Source of the DNA: Streptomyces cupreus
GTDB taxonomy: Bacteria; Actinomycetota; Actinomycetes; Streptomycetales; Streptomycetaceae
NCBI RefSeq assembly: GCF_014257025.1
Contig: NZ_JACMSF010000001.1
Location: 248,001 to 312,000, forward strand
Reading direction: 5' to 3'
Length of the DNA: 64,000 nt
A program made the translations under genes and the position numbers. Every line of letters starts with the position of its first letter. The first letter of the stretch is position 1. The notes beneath the pieces are model-generated. The model was given only the letters and a program-made list of their open reading frames with translations, was not told the DNA's origin and made no database searches. Below are positions 1 through 10,682 of the stretch, piece by piece.

Positions 1-139
1 CGGCAAGCTCAAGGGCAACAAGGGCAGCCAGAACTACGCCGTCCCGGCCGACCTCGACCTGACGCAGTACAGCAGCGTCAGCATCTGGTGCGACCGGTTC
101 GACGTCTCCTTCGGGGCGGCGGAGCTGGGGCAGGCCTGA
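1..139 (+). CDS. DM13 domain protein, C-terminal fragment
   Basis: Only the last 45 codons are inside the window; the gene starts upstream of base 1. The readable end has the pattern VSIWCDRFDVSFGAAEL, which matches the conserved C-terminal strand and cysteine of DM13 domains (an electron-transfer-like fold often found in exported actinobacterial proteins). Nothing upstream can be judged, so signal peptide and domain number are unknown. It converges on the inositol operon, whose last stop codon lies 11 bases further on. The domain call rests on this short motif alone. Confidence 0.6.
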   Translation, partial: GKLKGNKGSQNYAVPADLDLTQYSSVSIWCDRFDVSFGAAELGQA

Positions 140-149
140 GAGCCGTGGC

Positions 150-1016
150 TCAGGCGGTGAGCTCCTTCCGGATGCGGTCCAGCATGAACGCCGAGGACTC
201 CCGGGCCCGTTCCTCCCACGCGAACACACAGGCCGTGGCCACGCCGTCGAAGCCGAGGTCGCGCAGGGTGCCGAAGAAGGCGTCCCAGTCCACCTCGCCC
301 TGACCGATGTCCAGGTGCTGGTGGATACGGGCCGGGGTGCCGGGCGGGTTGAGGATGTAGCGCAGGCCCGAGGAACCCTTGTGGTTGAAGGTGTCCGCGA
401 TGTGCACGTGCTGGAGCTTGTCGCCCGCGTACCGCATCATCGCCGCGATGTCCGCCGTCGGGTCGGCGCCGGACAGGTGGAAGGAGTGCGGGGCGCAGTA
501 GAGGTAGTTCACCCACGGCTTGTTGATCGCGCGGACCAGGTCGACGGCCGGGGTGTTCTCCTCGCAGAAGTCGTCCGGGTGCGCCTCCAGGTTGAGGGCG
601 ATGCCCTCCCGCTCGAAGAGGGGCAGCAGCTCCTCCATCGAGCGCCAGAAGGCGGCCTCGCTCTCGGCGGCGCGCTCGGGACGGCCGTTGAACTCGCTGT
701 TCATCAGCGGGCATTCGAGATCGGAGGTGATCTCGATCATCCGCTTCCAGTAGCGGACCGCGGCCTGCCGCTCCGACTCGTCCGGCGACGACCACTTGTA
801 GAGCGGCAGCACGGAGGAGAGCCGGACACCGTGCGCGCGCAGGGCGTTCTTCAGCTCCGCGACGCGCTCGTCGTCCGCCCGCGGGTGCAGGAAGAACGGC
901 ATGAAGTCCTCGCGCGGCGACAACTCGATGTACTCGTAGCCGAGTTCGGCGACCGTGCGCACCATCTCGTCGATGGGCAGCGCGCGGAACATGTACGGGT
1001 CGAGGGCGATCTTCAC
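150..1016 (-). CDS. iolH: IolH-like inositol-pathway sugar phosphate isomerase/epimerase
   Basis: This 288-residue TIM-barrel protein of the xylose isomerase-like (AP endonuclease 2) superfamily is the last gene of the inositol operon. It opens with KIALDPYMF and contains [39 protein letters not shown] and [13 protein letters not shown]. These are the signatures I associate with IolH of corynebacterial and enterobacterial inositol clusters. The acidic and histidine residues in these motifs probably bind a divalent metal. I chose the GTG start because it overlaps the stop of the upstream dehydrogenase (GTGA) and matches the family N-terminus; the longer open frame upstream is arginine-rich noise. 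The exact reaction of IolH is not firmly established. Confidence 0.85.
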   Translation of the reverse strand: MKIALDPYMFRALPIDEMVRTVAELGYEYIELSPREDFMPFFLHPRADDERVAELKNALRAHGVRLSSVLPLYKWSSPDESERQAAVRYWKRMIEITSDLECPLMNSEFNGRPERAAESEAAFWRSMEELLPLFEREGIALNLEAHPDDFCEENTPAVDLVRAINKPWVNYLYCAPHSFHLSGADPTADIAAMMRYAGDKLQHVHIADTFNHKGSSGLRYILNPPGTPARIHQHLDIGQGEVDWDAFFGTLRDLGFDGVATACVFAWEERARESSAFMLDRIRKELTA

Positions 1017-2029
1017 GCGGCACCTCCGTAGAAGGCGGGACGGGGCTTGAGGTCGGTGGTGACGACGCGGCCCGACTCCAGGGCCTCGACGGTGGCGGCG
1101 GTGATGACGGTGGCGGCGTAACCATCCCAGGCCGAGGGCCCGGCGGGCTCGTCTCCGGCGGCGAGCCCCGCGATCCACTCACGGAACTCGGTGTCGAAGG
1201 CGTCCCGGAAACGGCCCACCCAGTCCGTCAGCACCTCGGTGCTGTGCTGCCCGGCGGTGCGCACCCCGACCGCGGCCGGATCCGGCAGCCGTACGAGGCC
1301 CTCCTCGCCGACCGCCTCGCACTGGATGTCGTAGCCGTACTGGCAGTTGACGAAGACCTCCAGATCGATGCGGACGCCCTTGGCCGTCTCGAAGAGCATG
1401 ATCTGCGGGTCCTTCAGATGTGCGAACCGCTTGCTCGTGGCGCGCGGGGTGAGCACCTGGGTGGAGACGATCTCGTCGTCGAGCAGCCAGCGCAGTACGT
1501 CCACCTCGTGCACCGCCGTGTCCAGGGCGGCCATCGAGGACGTATACGACTCGGGGACGGTCGGGTTGCGGTGGGCGCAGTGCACGATCAGCGGCCGGCC
1601 GATCCGGCCCGAGTCGATGACCTGCTTCAGTTGCCGGTAGCCGGTGTCGTAGCGGCGCATGAAGCCGACCTGGACGAGCCGGCGGCCGTGCGCCTGCTCC
1701 GCCTCGATGATCCTCAGGCAGTCCTCGGCGGTGGTGGCGAGCGGCTTCTCGCAGAACACCGGCTTCCCGGCGGCTATCGCGCCCAGCACATGCTCGGCGT
1801 GCGTCGGGCCCCAGGACGTCACCAGGACGGCGTCGACGTCGTTCGCCGCGATCACGGCCGCGCCGTCGGGCAGCACCCGGGCGCCGACCGGCGCCGCCGC
1901 CTCCTCGGCGCGGGCGGAGTCGATGTCGGTGACCGCGCTGACCCGGGCACCGGTGACGGTGTCGGTGAGCCGCCGGATGTGCTCCTTGCCGATCCAGCCG
2001 GCGCCGATCACTCCGATGCGTACAGTCAT
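1013..2029 (-). CDS. iolG: Gfo/Idh/MocA inositol 2-dehydrogenase-like
   Basis: A 338-residue NAD-dependent dehydrogenase. The N-terminal Rossmann motif is [11 protein letters not shown] (about residues 7-17), and the catalytic-site motif [10 protein letters not shown] lies near residue 93. The segment [13 protein letters not shown] carries the Asp and His that inositol dehydrogenases use for substrate oxidation. It most likely oxidises myo-inositol (or scyllo-inositol or an epimer) to 2-keto-inositol, the first step of the pathway encoded here. It follows the transporter gene by 13 bases, with AGGACGG as ribosome site, and is coupled to iolH by a GTGA overlap. Stereospecificity cannot be read from sequence. 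Confidence 0.85.
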   Translation of the reverse strand: MTVRIGVIGAGWIGKEHIRRLTDTVTGARVSAVTDIDSARAEEAAAPVGARVLPDGAAVIAANDVDAVLVTSWGPTHAEHVLGAIAAGKPVFCEKPLATTAEDCLRIIEAEQAHGRRLVQVGFMRRYDTGYRQLKQVIDSGRIGRPLIVHCAHRNPTVPESYTSSMAALDTAVHEVDVLRWLLDDEIVSTQVLTPRATSKRFAHLKDPQIMLFETAKGVRIDLEVFVNCQYGYDIQCEAVGEEGLVRLPDPAAVGVRTAGQHSTEVLTDWVGRFRDAFDTEFREWIAGLAAGDEPAGPSAWDGYAATVITAATVEALESGRVVTTDLKPRPAFYGGAA

Positions 2030-2042
2030 GGTTCCGTCCTAA

Positions 2043-3464
2043 CTAGGAGAAGCGCGCCCGGAGTTCGGCTTCGAGGGTTTCGAGGGTGCGGCCCTTGGTC
2101 TCGGGGACGTAGAGCTTCACGAAGGTGAGGGAGGCGAGCCCCACCACCACGAACAGGAAGAACGTGCTGGAGATCCCGATCCCGTCGACCAGGGAGGGGA
2201 ACACCAGACCGATCACGAAGTTGGTCAGCCACAGCACCACGGCCGCGACTCCCATGCCGAACCCGCGCATCCGCATCGGGAAGATCTCCGAGAGCATCAG
2301 CCAGGTCACCGGCGAGATCGCGCCCTGCTGGAAGGCGAGGAAGGTGACCGTCATGGCGAGCACGGCGTACGCCCGTCCAGTGCCCTCGGGCAGCGCGAGG
2401 GAGAAGATGCCGATCAGCAACAGGGCGCCGGTGGTGCCGATCTGACCGGCCATCAGCATCGGGCGCCGGTTGACGCGGCTCAGCAGCCAGATCCCGACGA
2501 AGGTGGCCAGCACCGAGATCACACCGTTGGCGATGTTCGCGGTGAGGGCGCTGTCCGAGGTGAAGCCGGCGTCGGTGAGGATCTGGGTGCCGTAGTACAT
2601 GATCGTGTTGACGCCGGTGATCTGCTGCACGATCGCGATGCCGAAGCCGACGAACATCAGCCTGCGCACCCACGGCACGGTCTTCATGTCCTGCCAGCCG
2701 CCGAGTTTCTCCTGCTCGTCCTTGACGGCGAGCGCGGACACCTCGGCGAGTTCCGCCTCGGCCCGCTGCCGTGCCCGGACCTGCTTGAGCACGTCCAGCG
2801 CTTCGGAGAACCGGCTCTGCGAGGCGAGCCAGCGCGGGCTCTCCGGCATCACCAGCATGCCGAACCAGAGCACGACCGCGGGGAGGGTCGCGATGACGAG
2901 CATCCAGCGCCAGACCCCACCGGACTCGCCGCCGACCTGAGCGATGATCGCGTTGGAGGTGAACGCCAGCAACTGGCCTGAGACGATCATGAGTTCGTTA
3001 CGGGTGACCAGCGCTCCGCGCCGCTCGGCGGGCGAGATCTCCGCGAGGTACACCGGCACGGTCACCGACGCCCCGCCGACCGCGAGGCCGAGCACGAACC
3101 GGGCCACGACCATCACGGCCGTGGTCGGCGCGAGCGTGCAGCCCAGCGCGCCGATGAAGAACAGCACCGCGAGGGTGAGGATCGTACGGCGCCGGCCGCG
3201 CGCGTCCGACAGCCGTCCGCCGACGACCGCCCCGAGGGCCGCGCCGAGCAGAAGGGAGCTGGTGACCATGCCCTCGGTGACCGGGGTCAGGCCGAGGTCG
3301 TCGGTCATGTACGGCAGGGCGCCGTTGATGACGCCGGTGTCGTAGCCGAAGAGCAGTCCGCCGAAGGTGGCGACGATCGTGATGACCCGCAGCCGCCGTG
3401 AGACGGCTGGCGGGGTGTCGTTCGTCAGGGCAGGGGCCTGAATCGCGTCGTCCCGGACGTCCAT
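2043..3464 (-). CDS. iolT: Sugar porter family MFS transporter, inositol uptake
   Basis: A 473-residue major facilitator of the sugar porter family with about 12 membrane segments. It shows the family signatures FGYDTGVINGALPYM in helix 1, GRLSDARGRRR between helices 2 and 3, PVYLAEISPAERRG, QQITGVNTIMYY in helix 7 and PETKGRTLE at the C-terminus. This set is typical of proton-coupled inositol symporters such as IolT. The gene sits inside the inositol operon with a strong ribosome site (AAGGAGG) overlapping the end of the iolE-like gene. Transport of another polyol or hexose is possible, but context favours inositol. Confidence 0.87.
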   Translation of the reverse strand: MDVRDDAIQAPALTNDTPPAVSRRLRVITIVATFGGLLFGYDTGVINGALPYMTDDLGLTPVTEGMVTSSLLLGAALGAVVGGRLSDARGRRRTILTLAVLFFIGALGCTLAPTTAVMVVARFVLGLAVGGASVTVPVYLAEISPAERRGALVTRNELMIVSGQLLAFTSNAIIAQVGGESGGVWRWMLVIATLPAVVLWFGMLVMPESPRWLASQSRFSEALDVLKQVRARQRAEAELAEVSALAVKDEQEKLGGWQDMKTVPWVRRLMFVGFGIAIVQQITGVNTIMYYGTQILTDAGFTSDSALTANIANGVISVLATFVGIWLLSRVNRRPMLMAGQIGTTGALLLIGIFSLALPEGTGRAYAVLAMTVTFLAFQQGAISPVTWLMLSEIFPMRMRGFGMGVAAVVLWLTNFVIGLVFPSLVDGIGISSTFFLFVVVGLASLTFVKLYVPETKGRTLETLEAELRARFS

Positions 3465-3474
3465 GGCCGCCTCC

Positions 3475-4428
3475 TTAACGGTTCAGGGTCGGGCGTCGGG
3501 TTCCGGTGAGGCCGCAGCCGACCAGGTGCTCACGGGTGCGTACCGCGATCGGCAGCGGCACCTCGGGAGCGCACGGGTACAGGTCCTGCTCGACGATCAC
3601 GAACAACTCGGCGTCGAGCCGGGCGAGTTCGGCCACCACCTCGGCCGGGTCCGGCACGCCCGCCGGGGGCGAGACACACACCCCGCGCTTGACGGCCTCG
3701 CCGAACGAGAGGTCCTCGGCGGCGACTTGGGCGAGGACGTCCGGGTCCATCTGCTTGATGTGGACGTAGCCGACGCGCTCGCCGAACCGGCGGATCAGAT
3801 CGAGGTTGTCCCCGCCGCCGTAGGCGACGTGCCCGGTGTCCAGGCACAGGTTCGTGCAGCGGGAGTCCGACTCGTTGAGCAGCCGCTCGATCTCCGGCTG
3901 GGTCTGGATGTGGCTGTCCGCGTGCGGGTGAATGACGAGCCGCACGTCGTACTCGTCGAGGAGCAGCTCGCCCAGCCGGTCGGCGGCCTTGCCGAACCCG
4001 GCCCACTGCTCGGCGGTCAGCTCGGGGGACTCGGTGTACGCGCCGGTCTTCTCGTCCCGGTACATCGGCGGGATGAGGACCAGGTGGTGGGCGCCCGCTG
4101 CCTGGGTCAGCGCGGCGACCTGGCGGACGTGGGCGAGCATGTCGTCCCAGGCCTCGGGCCGGTGCAGCGCGCCGAACGCGGTGCCGCCGGAGACCTTCAG
4201 GCCACGGGCGTCGAGCTCCTCCTTCAGGCGCTGGGGGTCGGTGGGGAGGTAGCCGTAGGGGCCCAGTTCGAGCCACTGGTAGCCGGCCTCGGCGAGCTCG
4301 TCGAGGAAGCGGGTGTACGACACCTGCTGTTCGTCCTCGGGGAACCAGATCCCCCAGGAGTCGGGGGCGGAGCCCAGGCAGAGGTTGCCTGCGGTGGTGC
4401 GGAGCGGTGTGGATGGCGCCGTTGCCAT
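3475..4428 (-). CDS. iolE: IolE-like TIM-barrel dehydratase/isomerase
   Basis: A 317-residue xylose isomerase-like TIM barrel. Visible motifs are GSAPDSWGIWFP near the N-terminus, WLELGPYGYL, VIHPHADSHI, CLDTGHVAYGG and YVHIKQMDPDV, which supply the His, Glu and Asp residues expected to bind a divalent metal. The operon otherwise lacks 2-keto-myo-inositol dehydratase, so this gene is the best candidate for that step. It is divergent from Bacillus IolE, and an IolI-type isomerase role is the alternative. The ATG start follows GAAGGA; the open frame extends further upstream but only as arginine- and serine-rich shadow sequence. Confidence 0.7.
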   Translation of the reverse strand: MATAPSTPLRTTAGNLCLGSAPDSWGIWFPEDEQQVSYTRFLDELAEAGYQWLELGPYGYLPTDPQRLKEELDARGLKVSGGTAFGALHRPEAWDDMLAHVRQVAALTQAAGAHHLVLIPPMYRDEKTGAYTESPELTAEQWAGFGKAADRLGELLLDEYDVRLVIHPHADSHIQTQPEIERLLNESDSRCTNLCLDTGHVAYGGGDNLDLIRRFGERVGYVHIKQMDPDVLAQVAAEDLSFGEAVKRGVCVSPPAGVPDPAEVVAELARLDAELFVIVEQDLYPCAPEVPLPIAVRTREHLVGCGLTGTRRPTLNR

Positions 4429-4447
4429 GACGTGTTCCTTCGGGGAG

Positions 4448-5938
<1,491 letters not shown>

Positions 5939-5951
5939 TTCGACGGTTTCC

Positions 5952-7829
5952 TTACAGGTAGTGGCGCTGGGTGAGCTTGTGGGCGGCGTACGCCTTGTGG
6001 GCGGCCCTGGTGGAGTCGAGTTCCGAGACCTCGCTGACGGGCACGTCCCACCAGCCGTGGCCGGGCGGGTTGGGGCCGTGGAGGTCGGTCTCGACATGCA
6101 CGACGGTGGTGCGGCTCGCGGCCTTCGCCTTCTCCATCGCCGTGCGGAACTCCTCGACGCTCGTGGCGTGCAGGACGTCCGCGCCGAGGCTGGAGGCGTT
6201 CGCGGCGAGGTCGACGGGGAGGACGTCACCGTCGAGGAGGCCCGAATCCCCGTCCCGGTAGCGGTACTGGGTGCCGAAGCGCTGCGAGCCGAGGGACTCG
6301 GACAGGGCACCGATGGAGGCGAAGCCGTGGTTCTGGACCAGGACGATGATGACCTTCAGGCCTTCGGAGACCATGGTCACGATCTCCTGAGCCATCATCA
6401 GATAGGAGCCGTCGCCGACCAGGACGACGACCTCGCGCGACGGGTCGGCCATCTTGGCACCGACCCCGGCGGCCACCTCGTAGCCCATGCAGGAGTAGGC
6501 GTACTCCACGTGGTAGGCCTTCGGATCCCGGGCCCGCCACAGCTGTTGGAGGTCGCCGGGCATGGAGCCGGCCGCGTTGATGACGACATCGCGGTCGTCG
6601 AGTACGGCGTTGAGCGCGCCGAGGATCTCGGTCTGGGCGGGTAGCGGACCGTGCCCGACGGTGAAGCAGGCGTCCTCGATCTCCCGTGTGCGGGCGATGA
6701 GTTCACGCGTCCGCGCCCGGTACTCGGCCGGGACCTGCCAGTCCGAGAGCGCTCCGGCGAGGGCCTGGAGCCCGAGGCGGGCGTCCGCGACCAGCGGCTC
6801 CGCCGAGTGCTTCACGGCGTCCAGGCGGGCCACGTTGAGGTTGACGAACGTGACCTCCGGGTCGCCGAAGACGGTGTGGCTCGCGGTGGTGAAGTCGGAG
6901 TACCGGGTGCCGATGCCGAGGACCACATCGGCCTCGCGCGCCAGCTCATTGGCGGCGTACGACCCGGTGGACCCGATGCCGCCGACGGCGTACGGGTGGT
7001 CCCACGGCACCGCGCCCTTGCCCGCGTGGGTGTCGGCGACCGGAATGCCGGTGGCCTCGGCGAAGGCGCGCAGTTCGGTCTCGGCGCCGGAGTAGACGGC
7101 ACCGCCGCCCGCCACGATCAGCGGCCTCTTCGCCCCGCGGATGAGCGCGGCGGCCCGCTCGACCGCTTGGGGCTCCGGCACCGGGCGGCCCACATGCCAG
7201 ACCCGGCGCCGGAAGAAGCCGGCCGGCCAGTCGTATGCCTCGGCCTGCACGTCCTGCGGCAGCGCCAGCGTGACGGCACCGGTCTCCACCGGATCGGTCA
7301 GCACCCGCATCGCGGCGAGGGCGGCCGGGATGAGCTGCTCGGGGCGCGAGATCCGGTCGAAGTACTTCGACACGGCCCGGAAGGCGTCGTTGACGGTGAC
7401 GTCCCCGCAGCGGGTGTCCTCCAGTTGCTGGAGCACGGGGTCCGCGGCGCGGGTGGCGAACATGTCGCTGGGCAGCAGCAGGACCGGCAGCCGGTTGGTG
7501 GTGGCGAGAGCCGCACCCGTGATCATGTTCGTCGAGCCGGGGCCCGTCGACGCAGTGCAGGCGAAGGTGGCCAGCCGGTCGCGCATCTTGGCGTACGCCA
7601 CCGACGCGTGCACCATGCCCTGCTCGTTGCGCGCCAAGTAGTAGGGGAGATCGGCCTCTTGGGTGACGGCGGCCTGCAGCAGCGCCTGCCCGATCCCGGC
7701 CACGTTCCCGTGCCCGAAGATGCCCCACACGCCGGGGATCAGCCGCTGCTCCTGGCCGTCGCGCTCGCTGTACTGGTTCGCCAGGAAGCGGACGAGGGCC
7801 TGGGCGGTGGTGAGTCGAATGGTGTTCAT
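5952..7829 (-). CDS. iolD: 3D-(3,5/4)-trihydroxycyclohexane-1,2-dione hydrolase
   Basis: A 625-residue thiamine-diphosphate-dependent enzyme that opens the inositol ring-derived dione to 5-deoxy-glucuronate. It has the three-domain layout of the acetolactate synthase superfamily. The N-terminal catalytic region includes GNVAGIGQALLQ and TCAASTGPGSTNM-like sequence (seen as TASTGPGSTNM). The C-terminal ThDP motif starts GDGSYLMMAQEI and ends near VQNHGFASIG. Length matches the IolD family. The ATG start overlaps the iolB stop by four bases (ATGA), so translation is probably coupled. The N-terminus MNTIRLTTAQALVRFL is the usual family start. Confidence 0.93.
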   Translation of the reverse strand: MNTIRLTTAQALVRFLANQYSERDGQEQRLIPGVWGIFGHGNVAGIGQALLQAAVTQEADLPYYLARNEQGMVHASVAYAKMRDRLATFACTASTGPGSTNMITGAALATTNRLPVLLLPSDMFATRAADPVLQQLEDTRCGDVTVNDAFRAVSKYFDRISRPEQLIPAALAAMRVLTDPVETGAVTLALPQDVQAEAYDWPAGFFRRRVWHVGRPVPEPQAVERAAALIRGAKRPLIVAGGGAVYSGAETELRAFAEATGIPVADTHAGKGAVPWDHPYAVGGIGSTGSYAANELAREADVVLGIGTRYSDFTTASHTVFGDPEVTFVNLNVARLDAVKHSAEPLVADARLGLQALAGALSDWQVPAEYRARTRELIARTREIEDACFTVGHGPLPAQTEILGALNAVLDDRDVVINAAGSMPGDLQQLWRARDPKAYHVEYAYSCMGYEVAAGVGAKMADPSREVVVLVGDGSYLMMAQEIVTMVSEGLKVIIVLVQNHGFASIGALSESLGSQRFGTQYRYRDGDSGLLDGDVLPVDLAANASSLGADVLHATSVEEFRTAMEKAKAASRTTVVHVETDLHGPNPPGHGWWDVPVSEVSELDSTRAAHKAYAAHKLTQRHYL

Positions 7830-8731
7830 CGGTGGTCTCCGAAGGGCAGCCGGTCGTCGACGTCCTGGGACTCCCACGTGGAGCGCACCCACCCGTGCGC
7901 CGGGTCGTCGCAGATCAGCCAGGCGCGGTCCTGGCCCGGACCGGCCATGATGTTGAGGTAGTAGAGGTCGTAACCGGGCGCGGCGATCGACGGGCCGTGC
8001 CAGCCGTGCGGGATCAGCACGGCGTCGCCGGAGCGGACCTCGGCGAGCACGTCGATGGGCCGCTCAGGGGTGCCGTACACCCTCCCCCACGCTCGGCTTC
8101 GCTCGCGCGGGGGCACCCCCAGGTAGCCGAAGCCGCTTTCGCCGCCGGAGACCTCGAAGTAGTAGATCTCCTCCAGCTCCGACTCCTCGCCGGGCCGGGC
8201 CTCGTCGTGCTTGTGGGGCGGGTAGGAGGACCAGTTGCCGCCGGGGGTGAGCACCTCGCAGACCAGCAGCTGCTCGGCGTCGAAGGTGCCGGGCAGGCAG
8301 TAGTTGTTGACCTGCCGGGACAAGGCGCCGGCGCCGCGCAGTTCGACGGGTACGTCCTCCTTGCGCCCGTACCGAGCCGAGTGACCTCCCCGCTCGGTAC
8401 GGGCGGAGGGCAGCGCGAACCTCCCGCCGGTGGCGCTGCTGATGACGGCCTCCGCCTCGCGCGGCAGATACGCGAAGTCGGTGACCGAGGCGAACACGTC
8501 CGTCCGGCCGTCGAGTTCGAGGCTCCGCCCGTCGACGGTGACCGTGCAGCCACCGCTCAGCGGCAGGACCAGGAACTCGGACTCCCCGGTGGACAGGGTG
8601 TGCGCCTCACCCGGCCTCAGGTTCAGGATCCCGAGGCCGGAGTATCCCCAGCCCGCCGACTCGGGCGTGACCAGGAGTTCGTAGGGACCCTCGGCCGAAG
8701 TCCCCTTCGGCAGGTGGTACTTGCCGCTCAC
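7826..8731 (-). CDS. iolB: 5-deoxy-glucuronate isomerase with an in-frame repeat insertion
   Basis: A 301-residue KduI/IolB-type cupin that isomerises 5-deoxy-glucuronate to 2-deoxy-5-keto-gluconate. Recognisable blocks are KYHLPKGT at the N-terminus, SSYPPHKHDEARPGEESELEEIYY (metal-binding His and Glu, quoted in two parts: SSYPPHKHD and EEIYYF), LIPHGWHGPS and YYLNIMAGP. The GTG start overlaps the aldolase stop (GTGA). Unusually, the conserved GFGY-RVYGT block is split by about twelve extra residues, LGVPPRERSRAWG, at roughly residues 204-217. They are encoded by a GC-rich hairpin-like sequence (8082-8121). The frame stays open, so the protein may still fold, but activity should not be assumed. 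Confidence 0.88.
   Translation of the reverse strand: MSGKYHLPKGTSAEGPYELLVTPESAGWGYSGLGILNLRPGEAHTLSTGESEFLVLPLSGGCTVTVDGRSLELDGRTDVFASVTDFAYLPREAEAVISSATGGRFALPSARTERGGHSARYGRKEDVPVELRGAGALSRQVNNYCLPGTFDAEQLLVCEVLTPGGNWSSYPPHKHDEARPGEESELEEIYYFEVSGGESGFGYLGVPPRERSRAWGRVYGTPERPIDVLAEVRSGDAVLIPHGWHGPSIAAPGYDLYYLNIMAGPGQDRAWLICDDPAHGWVRSTWESQDVDDRLPFGDHR
8082..8121. repeat. GC-rich hairpin repeat element inside iolB
   Basis: About 40 bases beginning CTCCCCCACGCTCGGCTTCG and ending GGGGGCACCCCCA form an imperfect hairpin. I recall very similar sequences as dispersed intergenic repeats in Streptomyces genomes. Here the element lies inside the iolB coding sequence and adds about a dozen codons in frame. 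I found no second copy in this window. Confidence 0.6.
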
Positions 8732-9600
8732 AGCAGGCTCACCGCCTTGTCGACGGCGCCGGCGATATCGCCGCCCGAGGGGTAGAGCAGGGAACGGCCC
8801 ACGACCAGGCCCTGCGCGGTGGGCTGCTTCAGCGCGCGGCCCCAGGAGGCGAAGGCCGCGTCGGGGTCGGTGACTTCGCCGCCGAGCAGCAGCGCGGGCA
8901 GGGTGGAGGCGGCGAGCACACGCTCCATGTCCGCCACGACCGGCAGCTTCAGCCAGGTGTACGCGGTACGGCGGCCCAGTCCCGCCGCGATGGTGACGGA
9001 CTTGACGACGGCGTCCGTGGAGAGGTCGTTGCGGATCCGTCCGTCCTGCCACTCCGACAGGAACGGCTCGACCATGGCGATGAGTTGACGGTCATTCAGC
9101 TCGTCGACGGCATGGGCCGTGTTCTCCAGGAGGGAGGGGGTGGCGGGGTCGCCGAGGGCGATTCGGGTGAGCATCTTGCCGCCGTCGAAGCCCATCGCGG
9201 CGATCGTCTCGGCGTCGTATCCGGTGAACCGGTCGTCGATCTCGAAGATCGAACCGGCGAGCCCGGCGCGGTTCATGGAGCCGAAGACGCTCTTGCCGTC
9301 GAGGACGCCGAGCAGCAGCAGGTCCTCCAGGATGTCGGCGGTGCCCAGCACGCCGGTGACGCCCGGGCGCTCCAGGGCGACGCACATGCGGTCCAGGAGT
9401 TCGAAGCGGTCGGCCATGGCGTTCGGGTCGCCGCCCACCGCGTTGGCGCCGCGCGCGGGATGGTCGGCGGCGATGATCATCGCCTTGCCGTGTTCGCCGA
9501 GCGGCGAGGTCGCGCGGACCCGGGCGGCGGCGGCCGCCGCGATGGCACCGGGGTCGCCTACCCGGGTGTCGACGATGCGGGTCACCTTCTCAGACGGCAC
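8728..9600 (-). CDS. Cgl0159-family TIM-barrel aldolase of the inositol operon
   Basis: A 290-residue (beta/alpha)8 protein of the class I aldolase (DeoC/LacD-like) superfamily. This group is often annotated as Cgl0159 family after the Corynebacterium inositol cluster member. Motifs include IIAADHPARGANAVG, SVFGSMNRAGLAGS, GFDGGKMLTRIA and AAGLGRRTAYTWLKLPVV, the last containing a lysine that could form the Schiff base. It presumably cleaves 2-deoxy-5-keto-gluconate-6-phosphate to DHAP and malonate semialdehyde, the step between IolC and MmsA. The GTG start follows AGGTGA and overlaps iolC by 11 bases. Assignment of the aldolase reaction is inference from context. Confidence 0.8.
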   Translation of the reverse strand: MPSEKVTRIVDTRVGDPGAIAAAAAARVRATSPLGEHGKAMIIAADHPARGANAVGGDPNAMADRFELLDRMCVALERPGVTGVLGTADILEDLLLLGVLDGKSVFGSMNRAGLAGSIFEIDDRFTGYDAETIAAMGFDGGKMLTRIALGDPATPSLLENTAHAVDELNDRQLIAMVEPFLSEWQDGRIRNDLSTDAVVKSVTIAAGLGRRTAYTWLKLPVVADMERVLAASTLPALLLGGEVTDPDAAFASWGRALKQPTAQGLVVGRSLLYPSGGDIAGAVDKAVSLL

Positions 9601-10558
9601 GGTTCACCTCACGCAGCTTCTCGTCGACCTCGGCTTCGGTGGGCATCGCCTCGGAACAGGCCAGCCGGCCAGCGACGAGGGCGCCGGCGGCGTTGGCGAA
9701 GGCGACGGTGCGGGGGAGGTCCCAGCCGGACAGCAGCCCGTGGCACAGGGCGCCGCCGAAGGCGTCACCGGCGCCGAGCCCGTTGACCACGTCCACGGGG
9801 ACCGGCGGGATCTCGACCGACCGCCCGTCGCGGTCCATGGCCAGCACGCCCTTCGGGCCCTGCTTGACCACGGCCAGCTCGACGCCGGCCGCCAGCAGCG
9901 CCTTCGCGGCGGCGGACGGTTCGCGCTCGCCGGTCGCCACCTCGCACTCGTCGAGATTGCCGACGGCGATGGTGGTGTGGCGCAGGGCCTCCGCGTAGGC
10001 GGCCCGGACCTCGGCCGGGTCGGTCCATACCGTGTCCTTCCAGAACACCGGCCGCCAGTCGAGGTCGAAGACGGTCGTGCCGCGCTTCGCCCGGTGGGCC
10101 AGGGCGGCGAGGGTGGCGGAGCGGCTCGGTTCTTCGCTGAGCCCGGTGCCGGTGATCCAGAAGATGCCCGCGTCCCGCACGGCGTCCAGGTCCAGCTCGT
10201 CCGGCTGGATGTCGAGGTCGGGAGCCTCGGCCAGCCGGTAGAAGTACAGCGGGAAGTCGTCCGGCGGAAAGATCTCGCAGAACGTCACCGGCGTCGGCGC
10301 GATGTCCGACGTACCGACGAACCGGCTGTCGACGCCGTATCCGTCCAGGGCCGTCCGGACGAAGTCGCCGAACGGGTCCCGGCCGGTCTTGGTGATCACG
10401 GCGGCGGCTCGGCCATGGCGTGCGGCGGCCACCGCGACGTTGGTCGGGCTGCCGCCCAGGTACTTGCCGAACGAGGTGACCTCCGCCAGTCCCACCCCTG
10501 TCTGGAGCGGATACACATCCACTCCGACGCGGCCCATGGTCAGCACTTCGAACGACAT
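9590..10558 (-). CDS. iolC: 5-dehydro-2-deoxygluconokinase
   Basis: A 322-residue PfkB/ribokinase-family sugar kinase and first gene of the inositol operon. It begins SFEVLTMGRVGVDVYPLQ and contains the N-terminal PfkB signature GKYLGGSPTNVAVAAARHG. The C-terminal anion hole is NGLGAGDAFGGAL, whose Asp is the catalytic base. FDLDWRPVFW is typical of IolC. It phosphorylates 2-deoxy-5-keto-gluconate. A GTG codon directly before the ATG at 10558 is an equally possible start; the ribosome site GAAGGGA precedes both. Upstream lie a TTGACA-type promoter and an operator shared with the lipoprotein gene near 12794. Confidence 0.93.
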   Translation of the reverse strand: MSFEVLTMGRVGVDVYPLQTGVGLAEVTSFGKYLGGSPTNVAVAAARHGRAAAVITKTGRDPFGDFVRTALDGYGVDSRFVGTSDIAPTPVTFCEIFPPDDFPLYFYRLAEAPDLDIQPDELDLDAVRDAGIFWITGTGLSEEPSRSATLAALAHRAKRGTTVFDLDWRPVFWKDTVWTDPAEVRAAYAEALRHTTIAVGNLDECEVATGEREPSAAAKALLAAGVELAVVKQGPKGVLAMDRDGRSVEIPPVPVDVVNGLGAGDAFGGALCHGLLSGWDLPRTVAFANAAGALVAGRLACSEAMPTEAEVDEKLREVNRAV

Positions 10559-10623
10559 CACGCTGGTGGTCCCTTCGCCCCGGCCCGACCTGAGCGGCCT
10601 TCGTCGGGGAATCGGTGTCTGTC

Positions 10624-10682
10624 GCGCTCTACTAGCGCGCTCTAGTGCGAGTACGATGGCCCCTGTCCAAATGTCATGTCAA
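10624..10682 (-). promoter_or_regulatory. iolC promoter and LacI-type operator
   Basis: On the minus strand a TTGACA box (10682-10677) is followed 18 bases later by CATCGT (10658-10653) and then by CACTAGAGCGCGCTA and a second half AGCGC (to 10624). The operator contains the perfect palindrome AGCGCGCT and the wider dyad ACTAG-N6-CTAGT at 10631-10646. It lies just downstream of the -10 element, a position that blocks transcription. The same block recurs upstream of the lipoprotein gene (12885-12949). The adjacent divergent LacI regulator is the obvious ligand. Confidence 0.75.

Noticed and set aside
1013-1178. A longer iolH reading frame starting at 1178
   Set aside because: The extra 54 residues are arginine/histidine-rich, lie wholly inside the dehydrogenase gene, and the family N-terminus fits the GTG at 1016.
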